Below, piece by piece: positions 12,102-21,017 of a stretch of DNA of 64,000 nucleotides (its first letter is position 1; the number at the start of each line of letters is the position of its first letter). The stretch lies in the NCBI GenBank assembly GCA_036927565.1, contig JAYESD010000008.1, positions 17,936,100 to 18,000,099 on the forward strand, written 5' to 3'. A program made the position numbers and the translations under genes. Origin of the DNA: Tuctoria greenei (taxonomy: Eukaryota > Streptophyta > Magnoliopsida > Poales > Poaceae). A model generated the notes under the pieces. The model was not told the DNA's origin. It did no database searches and saw only the letters and a program-made list of their open reading frames with translations.

Positions 12102-15100
12102 CTAAGAAAATAGATGAGGGAAATCCGCCTTGAGAGCTTCTTCTCTTTCCCATGTTGCTTCTGCCTCAGAGTGATGCTTCCATTGTACTTTACACATGCG
12201 AATGACTTTGTTCCTCGTGACTTTTTCTAGTGTCTCAAGTATTTTGACAGGCTGCTCTACATAAGACAAGTCTTCCTGTACATCCACTGCTTCCATTGGC
12301 AATTGCTCTTCAGGCACTCTTAAGCACTTCTTAAGCTGCGATACATGAAACACATTATGCACATCTGACAAGTGTGGCGGAAGCTCAAGCTGATATGCCA
12401 CTTCACCACGTCGTTCCAATATCTTGAACGGACCAATGTATCGGGGTGACAACTTGCCTCTTACTTTGAATCTTCGCAATCCTCTCATAGGTGACACCTT
12501 CAAGTATACATAGTCACCAACTTCAAATGCGAGATCGCGTCTTCGAGTATCCGCATAACTCTTCTGTCTCGTTTGAGCCGCCTTTAGATTCTTCCGAATT
12601 TCTTGTACTTGTCTTTCAGCCTCTTGTAATACGTCAGGCCCAAAGACTTGACTTTCCCCAGTTTGATTCCAAAACAACGGTGTCCTACATTTTCGCCCAT
12701 ACAATGCTTCAAAAGGAGACATCTTCAAACTGGCTTGATAGCTGTTGTTGTAAGAGAATTCGGCATATGGCAGATTCTTGTCCCAACTCTTGCTATTCTT
12801 CAAGGCACATGCTCTCAACATATCTTCTAATATCTGGTTGGTGCGTTCTGTCTGGCCATCCGTTTGAGGATGATACGCCGAACTGAAATTTAGACGGGTA
12901 TCCATTGATTCATGTAACTTCTGCCAGAATCTTGAGGTGAATTGGGTGCCTCTGTCTGAAATGATTTTCTTAGGAACTCCATGCAAGCATACAATCCTGG
13001 AGATGTACAGTTCCGCCAACCTGGGGCCATTGTAGGTCTCTTTCACAGGAATGAAGTGAGCCACTTTAGTTAGACGGTCCACAATAACCCATATAGAATC
13101 ATATCCAGACTGTGTTCTTGGTAGTCCCACAATGAAGTCCATACTAATTTCTTCCCATTTCCATTCTGGCACTTTGATTGGTTGCAATAATCCTGCCGGT
13201 CTTTGATGTTCCGCCTTAATCAATTGACATGTATCACATATGGCCACATATTCGGCTACATCCCGTTTCATTCCATGCCACCAATATCGATCTTTAAGGT
13301 CTTGATACATCTTTGTGCTTCCGGGATGAATGGAGTATGATGAGTCATGAGCTTCTCTTAATATCAACTCTTTAATCTCCTTGATATCTGGGACACAAAT
13401 CCTCTTTCCAAGCCATAAGGTTCCTTGTTCATCCTCTCTAAAGTTCGGAGCTTTCCCTTTCTTCATCAACTGTTTGATCTCCTTGACCTTCTCATCATTC
13501 TTCTGCCCTTCTCGTATATCACGCTCGAGGGTTGAGTCCACTTCCATTGCAACTGCTTCAGTGCTTGATACTAGACATAGATTTAACCTTGCAAACTCTT
13601 CACATAGCTGGGGTTGAAGAGCCTGCACTGACAAGTTATTGCTTTGTCCCTTCCTGCTTAGAGCATCAGCGACCACATTAGCCTTGCCTGGATGGTAGTT
13701 GATTCCCACATCAAAATCATTGATTAATTCCAACCAACGACGTTGCCTGAGGTTAAGATCCGGCTGTGTAAATATGTACTTCAAGCTCTTGTGATCTGTA
13801 TATATCTCCGTCCTTTTTCCCATTAAGTAATGTCTCCATATCTTCAAAGCATGAACAACAGCTGCCAATTCTAAGTCATGTGTTGGATAGTTCCTCTCAT
13901 GTTTCCGAAGTTGTCTTGAAGCATAGGCCACAACATGTCCTCCTTGCATTAAGACACATCCTAAACCATGACCAGATGCATCACAATAGACCACAAACTC
14001 CTTCTGCATATCAGGCATCACCAATACCGGTGCACTGGTTAACCTCTTCTTCAATTCGGCGAAGCTTACCTCACATTCGGGGGTCCACTTGAAAGCAACT
14101 CCTTTCTCAAGCAACTTGGTTAGTGGTCGAGAGATCTTTGAAAATCCCTCGATGAATCGACGGTAATAACCAGCCATACCTAAGAATCTTCTTATATCAT
14201 GTACACTCTCAGGTGTTTCCCACTTAAGGACATCGGCCACTTTGCCTGGATCCACTGCTATACCCCCTTCAGATATGACATGTCCCAAAAATGATACCTC
14301 CTTTAGCCAAAACTCACACTTGCTAAGTTTGGCATACAGTTGATGTTGGCGAAGCTTCTGTAGGGCCATCCTGAGGTGCTCCTCATGCTCTTCTTCAGTC
14401 TTGGAGTAGATAAGTATGTCATCGATGAATACCACTACGAACTTGTCCAAGTACTCCATGAAAACCTTGTTCATAAGATACATAAAATACGCCGGAGCAT
14501 TGGTCAATCCAAACGACATAACTGTATACTCATATAATCCATATCGAGAGACAAATGCCGTCTTGGGAATATCTGACGGTCTAATCTTCAGTTGATGGTA
14601 GCCCGAACGAAGGTCAATCTTGGAAAACACACAAGCTCCTCTCAACTGATCAAACAAATCTTCAATCCTTGGTAGTGGATATTTATTCTTGATTGTCACC
14701 TCATTTAAAGCACGGTAGTCCACACACAACCTTTGAGTTCCATCCTTCTTAGGTACAAATATGACTGGTGCTCCCCAAGGCGATGAGCTAGGACGAATAT
14801 ATCCTTTTGCTAATAACTCCTCAATATGATCCTTTAGTTCAGCCAATTGTTTAGCATCCATTCTATATGGCCTCTTATATATTGGGGCCGTTCCAGGTAC
14901 TAGTTCAATAATAAATTCAATCTCTCGATCAGGGGACATACCTGGCAAGTCATCTGGGAATACATCCGGAAATTCTTTCACAACCCTGATGTCTTTGGTA
15001 CTCTCAAGGTGATTGAGTTGTATTATTGCTTCTTGTGTCTGATCTGGCTTGAATTCCACTGTGGTGCCATCCGGGTGTGTTAAGCAGACTGTTCTAGTTG

Positions 15101-16628
15101 CACAATGAATTACTCCTTGATTCTTTGTCAACCAGTCCATTCCCAGAATGATATCTAATCCTTGTGAGTCCAACACTATTAGGTTGGCCCAAAAGACTAC
15201 CCCCCTTATGTTTATACTCACTTTTCGGCATAGATGCCTTGCCACCATCTCTCCTCCAGGAGAGTTTATCAATAATGGCCCATTCAAGAATGCAACTACC
15301 ATGTCATGCTTCTTTATGAAATCCTTGGATATGAATGAATGTGTAGCACCCGAATCAAACAATATGGTGGCGGGGTGGGAGTTGACAGAGAACGTACCGA
15401 TCACCACATCAGGTGCTTCCTGTGCTTGCTCCAGAGTCACATGGTTGACACGGCCAGTTGGGTTTTGCTGCTTCTTTGGACAACTGCTGGCATAGTGTCC
15501 CCATTCTCCGCACTTGTAGCATTGTATTCCCGCAGCATTATTTGGGCCCTTGTTGCCTCCTGACTGGTTTCTTGGGGTTTGGCCACTTGGACGGTTAGCG
15601 GGGGCTGAAGGGCGGGGTGGCTGCATCTGCTGGCGTGGGGGTTGCATTGGCTGGCGTGGTGGCTGCTGCTGCTGCTGGCGCATTGGCTGGTTGTAGGGAG
15701 TGGGTGGCCTGTAGTTGGAGTTGGGAAACCTCTGTCCCGAGTAGTTCATGGGACGAGTCAAGTGAGTTGTAGGCGGAGGGTTGAGACGGGGGCGTACATT
15801 GCTGCTGGAGGCATGTGCTGCTAAAGTCAACTTCCTCTTTCTTTCGTCATCTTCCAGTTCCTTCTTAGTCCTTTCCACTTCAAAAGCTTTGTCCACTAAC
15901 TTCTGGAAGTCGCCGTAGTCGCTGGAAGACATAGCAAACTTTAACTCTTTGTCCAGCCCATTCTTGAAGCGGAATTGCTTCTTGGCGTCGGTATCCACGT
16001 CTGTTGGGGCATAGCGGGATAGCTGGGTGAAGGCATTCAGGTAGGCCCTCACAGTCATACGGCCTTGCTTTAGCATCAGGAACTCTTCACGCCTGGCTTG
16101 TATCTCTCCTTCAGGTACGAAGTGATTGCGGAAGTTGGTTCGGAATTCTTCCCATGTAATATTTTCCGGGTCCCGGTGGGCTTCGGTGAAGGCGGTCCAC
16201 CAGTCAGCTGCTGGTCCTTGAAGTTGATGGGAGGCTAGTAGCACTTTCTCCCTCCCTTCACAGTGGATGAGCCTCAGCTTGCTATCAATGATACGGAGCC
16301 AATCATCGGCGTCCATGGGTTCGGTAACGGTGGCAAAAGTGGGTGGATGGGTGTTCAGGAAGTCCCTAAGGAAGGACCTAGGTGGAAAAGGTGGTGGTGG
16401 CGGAAGGTTGTAGTTTGGTGGTGGTGGGGGTGGGGCTTGTTGCAGGTTGGTGACAATTTGGGTGAGGTTGTTAAGTAGTTGAGTCTGAAGAGCCATCATC
16501 TGTTGCATTTGTTGAGATGCTGGGGCTCCTCGAGCACCCCTTGCATTCCATCCAGGGACACCTCCAAGTTCTTCATCCAGGGGTGGGTTACCACGACCAC
16601 GGCCTCTACCTCTTCCTCGTCCAGCCAT
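12102..16628 (-). CDS. Gag-pol polyprotein of the Tekay-type chromovirus, intact
   Basis: 1508 aa in a single uninterrupted frame. Order of domains: RG-rich N-terminus, retrotransposon gag domain (about 95-260), CCHC zinc knuckle CYKCGEWGHYASSC (about 367), aspartic protease with FDSGATHSF (about 424), reverse transcriptase with FIDDILIYS (about 733), RNase H (VVYCDASGHGLG, YTDHKSL), integrase HHCC region (about 1085-1140), and integrase core with catalytic Asp (MDFIVG, about 1163), Asp (ISDRGTQF, about 1224) and Glu (DGQTERTNQ, about 1260). The last 55 residues resemble a group-II chromodomain (YVEQPVKILE..., VQWKHH, EATWEREE). Length and order are those of a functional chromovirus polyprotein. 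A consensus 3' splice site (ctctatcacag) touches the ATG. No inactivating change seen. Confidence 0.95.
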   Translation of the reverse strand: MAGRGRGRGRGRGNPPLDEELGGVPGWNARGARGAPASQQMQQMMALQTQLLNNLTQIVTNLQQAPPPPPPNYNLPPPPPFPPRSFLRDFLNTHPPTFATVTEPMDADDWLRIIDSKLRLIHCEGREKVLLASHQLQGPAADWWTAFTEAHRDPENITWEEFRTNFRNHFVPEGEIQARREEFLMLKQGRMTVRAYLNAFTQLSRYAPTDVDTDAKKQFRFKNGLDKELKFAMSSSDYGDFQKLVDKAFEVERTKKELEDDERKRKLTLAAHASSSNVRPRLNPPPTTHLTRPMNYSGQRFPNSNYRPPTPYNQPMRQQQQQPPRQPMQPPRQQMQPPRPSAPANRPSGQTPRNQSGGNKGPNNAAGIQCYKCGEWGHYASSCPKKQQNPTGRVNHVTLEQAQEAPDVVIGTFSVNSHPATILFDSGATHSFISKDFIKKHDMVVAFLNGPLLINSPGGEMVARHLCRKVSINIRGVVFWANLIVLDSQGLDIILGMDWLTKNQGVIHCATRTVCLTHPDGTTVEFKPDQTQEAIIQLNHLESTKDIRVVKEFPDVFPDDLPGMSPDREIEFIIELVPGTAPIYKRPYRMDAKQLAELKDHIEELLAKGYIRPSSSPWGAPVIFVPKKDGTQRLCVDYRALNEVTIKNKYPLPRIEDLFDQLRGACVFSKIDLRSGYHQLKIRPSDIPKTAFVSRYGLYEYTVMSFGLTNAPAYFMYLMNKVFMEYLDKFVVVFIDDILIYSKTEEEHEEHLRMALQKLRQHQLYAKLSKCEFWLKEVSFLGHVISEGGIAVDPGKVADVLKWETPESVHDIRRFLGMAGYYRRFIEGFSKISRPLTKLLEKGVAFKWTPECEVSFAELKKRLTSAPVLVMPDMQKEFVVYCDASGHGLGCVLMQGGHVVAYASRQLRKHERNYPTHDLELAAVVHALKIWRHYLMGKRTEIYTDHKSLKYIFTQPDLNLRQRRWLELINDFDVGINYHPGKANVVADALSRKGQSNNLSVQALQPQLCEEFARLNLCLVSSTEAVAMEVDSTLERDIREGQKNDEKVKEIKQLMKKGKAPNFREDEQGTLWLGKRICVPDIKEIKELILREAHDSSYSIHPGSTKMYQDLKDRYWWHGMKRDVAEYVAICDTCQLIKAEHQRPAGLLQPIKVPEWKWEEISMDFIVGLPRTQSGYDSIWVIVDRLTKVAHFIPVKETYNGPRLAELYISRIVCLHGVPKKIISDRGTQFTSRFWQKLHESMDTRLNFSSAYHPQTDGQTERTNQILEDMLRACALKNSKSWDKNLPYAEFSYNNSYQASLKMSPFEALYGRKCRTPLFWNQTGESQVFGPDVLQEAERQVQEIRKNLKAAQTRQKSYADTRRRDLAFEVGDYVYLKVSPMRGLRRFKVRGKLSPRYIGPFKILERRGEVAYQLELPPHLSDVHNVFHVSQLKKCLRVPEEQLPMEAVDVQEDLSYVEQPVKILETLEKVTRNKVIRMCKVQWKHHSEAEATWEREEALKADFPHLFS

Positions 16629-17007
16629 CTGTGATAGAGAAGTTCATTGAGGTCTTAGAATAATAGATGAGATAAGAAAGGATATGCTAGGGTAACACGG
16701 TCCCAACTATATGCATCAAGGGTAATAGACATAAAGCAAGTTCATTAATCAACTAGTGTGGAGGTGGACAAGATGCCTAAGCATTCCACCACTCACACGA
16801 CACTTAAACAAGACTAAAGACATGGATGTGGACAGGTTGCCGAAGCATTCCACAACTCATGTCGCAACCAACACACACAACATAAAGCAAACTACTAGCA
16901 TGACAACATAAAAGGGTACAACTCAAGACTAGGGAGGGCGTAGCTACACGCTCCTACAAACTAAGGATAACTGTCCTGAGTCGTCCAGCGGGGAAACGAG
17001 TCCACTC
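16629..17007 (-). other. Spacer between upstream ORF and gag
   Basis: 379 bp without an open frame. It ends in a pyrimidine-containing stretch and cag directly before the gag ATG, so it looks like the 3' part of an intron. Two imperfect copies of a phrase (gtggaatgctt...cctgtccac) lie at about 16760-16855. Confidence 0.5.
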
Positions 17008-17775
17008 CTACTCGTCGGAGTCCTCCTCAACCTCCATCTCCGGGTCTTCTTCTTCTGAGTCTTCTCTTGAGTTCTCGGGGGAGTTCATGCGGCGATCCGG
17101 AGAGTTCGGGTCCCAAGGCTCCACGTCCGAAGCGTACTGCGGAGAGTTAGGATCAACTCCAGTGATCCTCGTGTAGCGTCGTCGAAGTCGCTCGTAGCGG
17201 TCGACCAGGTCCCTGCTGTCCTGCAGCTCCTGCTGACAACGCTGGAGTCGCGAAGACAACTCCACAACGTCGTCCACCAGCCTCTCGCACTGGGGGTGAG
17301 TCAAGCGTCCCTCGACGTCACGTCCAGTGAAGGCAGCTGTGCCACTAGGGCGCTGAGGGGTGTACGCGTGCTCCGTGCACCCAAGAAGGAACCTGTGGGC
17401 GTGGCTCCAGTAGGTGGTCGCCTCCCACGTGGCGTCCTCCTCAGCTGCACGCTGGGAGCTCCTCCAGGCCGGAGAGAAGTGCGAGTGCAGCAACTCCGAG
17501 TCGTAGTAGACGGCCAGCTGAGAAGTCCACTCCAGCTCACCAGTATAGGGTGCAAAGACCCTAGTGGTGTGGTAGACTAAGCGGACACGGTACTCACAGT
17601 ACCCCGCAGCTCGAAGAAGAGAACGAAGACGGACGCGCATCCTCGAAGCAGCACTCCCGTTGGAGAGCAGAGTCGTCTCCCTCCGGGGTGTGTAAGGTGC
17701 GGAGCGACTGGCTAGGGCGTGCTGAGGGACACGACCTCCAGTCGACTTACGGGCCGTCTGCTTGGTCCGCGCCAT
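17008..17775 (-). CDS. Upstream ORF with a histone H3 N-terminal tail mimic
   Basis: 255 aa. After the start Met, residues 1-13 (histone numbering) read ARTKQTARKSTGG, identical to the H3 tail. Pro16, Leu20, Ala21 and Ala25 also match H3, while K14, K18 and K23 are replaced by Arg, His and Arg. No histone fold follows. The middle (about 45-135) is a mixed Arg/aromatic-rich segment I cannot assign; I only weakly recall similar grass retroelement ORFs. Residues about 163-201 have heptad-like Leu/Val spacing suggesting a coiled coil. Two DPNSP repeats (208, 222) precede an acidic tail (SEEEDPEMEVEEDSDE). It sits between primer site and gag, in the same strand as gag-pol. The ATG directly follows tttgtag, a 3' splice consensus. 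A role as histone mimic is inference; the tail identity is directly seen. Confidence 0.9.
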   Translation of the reverse strand: MARTKQTARKSTGGRVPQHALASRSAPYTPRRETTLLSNGSAASRMRVRLRSLLRAAGYCEYRVRLVYHTTRVFAPYTGELEWTSQLAVYYDSELLHSHFSPAWRSSQRAAEEDATWEATTYWSHAHRFLLGCTEHAYTPQRPSGTAAFTGRDVEGRLTHPQCERLVDDVVELSSRLQRCQQELQDSRDLVDRYERLRRRYTRITGVDPNSPQYASDVEPWDPNSPDRRMNSPENSREDSEEEDPEMEVEEDSDE

Positions 17776-17975
17776 CTACAAACATTTGAAAAGAAGAGAG
17801 TGAGATTAATAATTAATAAATCAAGTTAGAATAAAAACAATAAGCAAAGCAAGGTAAGAAGCACAAGGGTTGAGGTGGAGAGCACAAAGTTTTGGAAATA
17901 CTATTTCATACGAAAATAGTATAGTCCTTAATTTTCGGCCATTTCTAACTAGGCTTGCGTCCTACGGGCAACACG
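17776..17975 (-). promoter_or_regulatory. Leader of the Tekay-type element with possible splice signals
   Basis: Transcribed leader between primer site and first ORF. A T-rich tract ending tttcaaatgtttgtag abuts the ATG at 17775. Possible donors on the minus strand are gtatga (17911-17906), which sits in a short inverted repeat (actattt...aaatagt), and gtagga near 17960. A tiny upstream frame (ATG GCC GAA AAT TAA) lies at about 17935. Splicing is predicted, not shown. Confidence 0.45.
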
Positions 17976-17987
17976 GCTCTGATACCA
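17976..17987 (-). other. Primer binding site, initiator tRNA-Met
   Basis: Minus-strand tggtatcagagc, three bases from the 5' LTR end at 17991. Confidence 0.95.
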
Positions 17988-17990
17988 CTT

Positions 17991-20900
17991 TGTCACGCCC
18001 GGTCATCGTAAAGATGAACAGACGCTAACCACATGTACGCCAGGATCAGTTGAATCGTACATGCGTTGACGAAAGTGAAATACCATTACATTGCCATGTT
18101 CGAAATACATAAATAGTCTTACAGAACGACCCGAAGGTCTACAAATACACTCCACAAATATTTACAACACTAAACAGTTCAACACTACAGAAAGCAAGAT
18201 AGGGTAAGCGGGCTTCGTCTCCACAGGCAGCCGTTGCGCGTGAGGTCGCCAGCCTAGACCAAGTCCTCCGGGTTGACGTAGAAGTCCTCCGGTGCAGCTT
18301 CTTCTTCTTCATACTCTAAAGGAGAATTAAACGCTTGAGTACATAGAGTACTCAGCAAGTGCGGGAAGAGAATGACATGATTGGCTAGAGCAAGGAAAGG
18401 CCAAATAGGCTTAGCACTATGCTTAGAACCTATCCTTAGCTTTTAATTATCATTATTATAATTCAATAAATAATCCACACATGATTCATGGTAATGTAAG
18501 TACTTGAATCATAATGAACCATCCTTTCCCAACCATAGTCTAATTATGAACTGGCCCCAAGCCGCTCTTGTCCGTGAGCACGGCTGTCATGACAGTTTTA
18601 CCAAATCTCTGCAGAGAGTGTACCCTTTCCCCACAAGCAGTGATTTCATCCCCTGTTGCCAGGTGGACTAAGTGAACCTCCCTGAATGCCCGTGGTAGCT
18701 AACCACATTACACACTTCCTTTGGTGTGAGGCCAGGAGATCACAACATGGTCTTTACAAAGGTACTCCCGATTAGTGCTAGCCCTCTAAGGTTTCCACCA
18801 CTGGGGATTCTCGGAGTAACCCTCCGCCCCAGAGCCCCCTCTTGAGCCTTGCGGTTCCAAGAGCAGATCACCCGCCTCATTCCCCGCACCATCCAACCAC
18901 TAGCAGTTCATCGGGAGAAACCTAATTAATTGACCAAGCTGCCCCATCTCAGTCTCGTGGTGGTACTATAAAGCTTAGTGGCTTCCTCCATAAACCGGTT
19001 CTTAGAATCCGGTGGTAACAAACCCCAATCCCGGGTCTCGTGCAAAATGCACCATACCAAAACTAGCCAACCACCAGATTCCTATCCACTAACATTATGT
19101 TTATTCATCACCAAATTAAAGTACCATAAAGTTGAGCATAGAACATTTGTATGAAAACCCAATCCCAACATCTAAGCATGGCTAAGCATAAATAAAGCCT
19201 ATCTACTTCCCAACCCATTTCAGGTAACAAGGAATGGTAAGGAACAGGGCATGTAAACATGTAGTAGGACATCAATTTAATTAGCATGCAACTAGCTAAG
19301 CCCCTAAAATAGGTACAAGATGGTCAAGGGCACTTGCCTTCGTTGGAGACTTGAGAATTGACGAAGTCTTGGTCTTGGAAGTTGAGGTTAGGGTCGTAGA
19401 ACGACTCTAGATATATGCCCAAGCAATGGCAAGAATACAATAAAGCTAAATAAGTAAAGGCACGCAAAACAATGCATACACACATACACATAGGCACAAA
19501 ATTCTACTCTAATGCGTCCCTACGAGGTATTTATCATTTATCATGGTCAAAGTATGCATTTTATATTTTTCCAAGAATTTTGGGATTTTATTATAGCCTA
19601 AAACCAATTTTATTGAATTTTCTATAGCAAAAATGTATTTTAAAACCTTTATAATAATTAATCCAGGGGCCAAATATATTTTATCTGAACTCTACAATTA
19701 ATTCACAGCATAAAAATGATTTATAAACATTTTTCATAGCATTCCTACACTTATTCATCATTTTTATCTAATTTCTATACCTTAAATACAATTAAAAACC
19801 CTATTCAGCAAATAAATAAAAGTCCAGGGATTAATTAAATAGTTTTCTACACTGTACAGGGTCCTAATACAACATTCTACATAATTACAGGGGTTAGAAT
19901 GCTTAAATAAATGGTTAAAACCAATTTTTAGGGTTCCAGGGGCTAGTCTGTGATTTCTGGGGGCTAGATTTCAATTCTGGAGAAGTCCAGGGGGTAGCTG
20001 GTGATATTCCAGGGGCTCCGGTGCAAATGCGCGGGCGGGAGAGGAGATTCAAATGTGAGCCGTTGGATTCTAAATGGACGCGCGAGATTTAATATGGCCG
20101 AACCGGTATGAAGTTCTAATCGTGGCCGTTGGGGCTCTACCGATGGCCCAGATTGGGCCACGTCGCCCCCGGCGACGTCGGCGGCGGCCGGCGCGGCGGC
20201 GCTAAGCGCCCGCGGCGGTGAACTCGCCGGAGACGGCCAAAACGGCGAACCCGACGTCCAAACATGGTGCTAAGGGCATGGAACGAAAGAGGAGAGGAAG
20301 GGGAACTCACCTAGGGGAGTAGCTAGCCTTGAAATCGGTCGGAGGACGGTCGGCGATGAGGAATGGCGGCGGTGGCGTCGGACCTCGTCGGACTTGGTGA
20401 ATTCTCGGTGATCTCCCCTCGAACTCTTGTCCGGTGTGCCCCTGGTGAGGCGGTGAGCACGTGAGAGCAAGAAGATGGGGAGCAAGGGCACTGCAGTGGC
20501 GGGAACGCGTGTGCCGAGGAACTCACCGGCGATGGAGGTCTAGGGTTCCGGGGAGAGAGGGAAAATGGGCGCCGGCTCCTCTTAAGTGTGCAGGGGGGGT
20601 GTGCGGTTGTTGTGCTCGGCCGAAAGTGGAGCGGGCGAGTGGTTCCGAGGGAGGGGGAAGAAGTGGGCGCGGGGAGGGCGCGGCGGTTGCACGGCGCGGG
20701 AGAGAGAGGGGTGGCAGTTACGCGGGGACGGGGATGACATGTGGGGTCCGGCTGGCGGTGAGAGAAGGAAGGGGGGGGGGGGGGTTCGGCTGGGCCGGCG
20801 GGAGGGGGAAAAGGGAAATGGGCCGGGGGAGGTTATTCGGCCCAGGAGTGGTTTTTAACTTTTTCTTTTTCTTTTTCCATTCATTTCTTTGATTTTGAAT

Positions 20901-21017
20901 TCAAATTCAATTTGAACCGTTTGCTACTCGTTTAATCACCAAAAATTCACAAGAAAATGCATGCTACAATGATCAAGGTTTGGGCAAATTTTTGAACATG
21001 AAAATATGGGTGTTACA
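17991..21017 (-). repeat. 5' LTR of the Tekay-type element
   Basis: 3027 bp, four bases longer than the 3' LTR because of the G run at about 20771-20784. At the place where related LTRs in this window have a TATA box, this LTR reads ctcttaag (about 20579-20586), so the start region is TATA-less by eye. The plus-strand text near 20551 (tctagggttccgg) carries a telobox-like complement. Confidence 0.95.

Larger units (their letters stand above)
9033..21017 (-). mobile_element. Complete Tekay/Del-type chromovirus (Ty3/gypsy)
   Basis: Full-length element read leftwards: 5' LTR 17991-21017, primer site 17976-17987, an upstream ORF (17775-17008), gag-pol (16628-12102), polypurine tract (12056-12072), 3' LTR 9033-12055. 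I see five substitutions and one G-run difference (10 versus 14 G) between the LTRs, so the insertion is recent. Flanking 5-mers are tccct (9028-9032) and gccct (21018-21022), a 4/5 match expected of a target-site duplication with one change. The roughly 3 kb LTRs, tRNA-Met primer and C-terminal chromodomain-like module fit the Tekay/Del chromovirus clade. Both long frames are open, so it may be autonomous. Confidence 0.93.

Noticed and set aside
17008..17775. Genuine histone H3 gene
   Set aside because: Only the tail matches; residues beyond about 26 have no histone-fold helices and the gene lies between primer site and gag of a retrotransposon.
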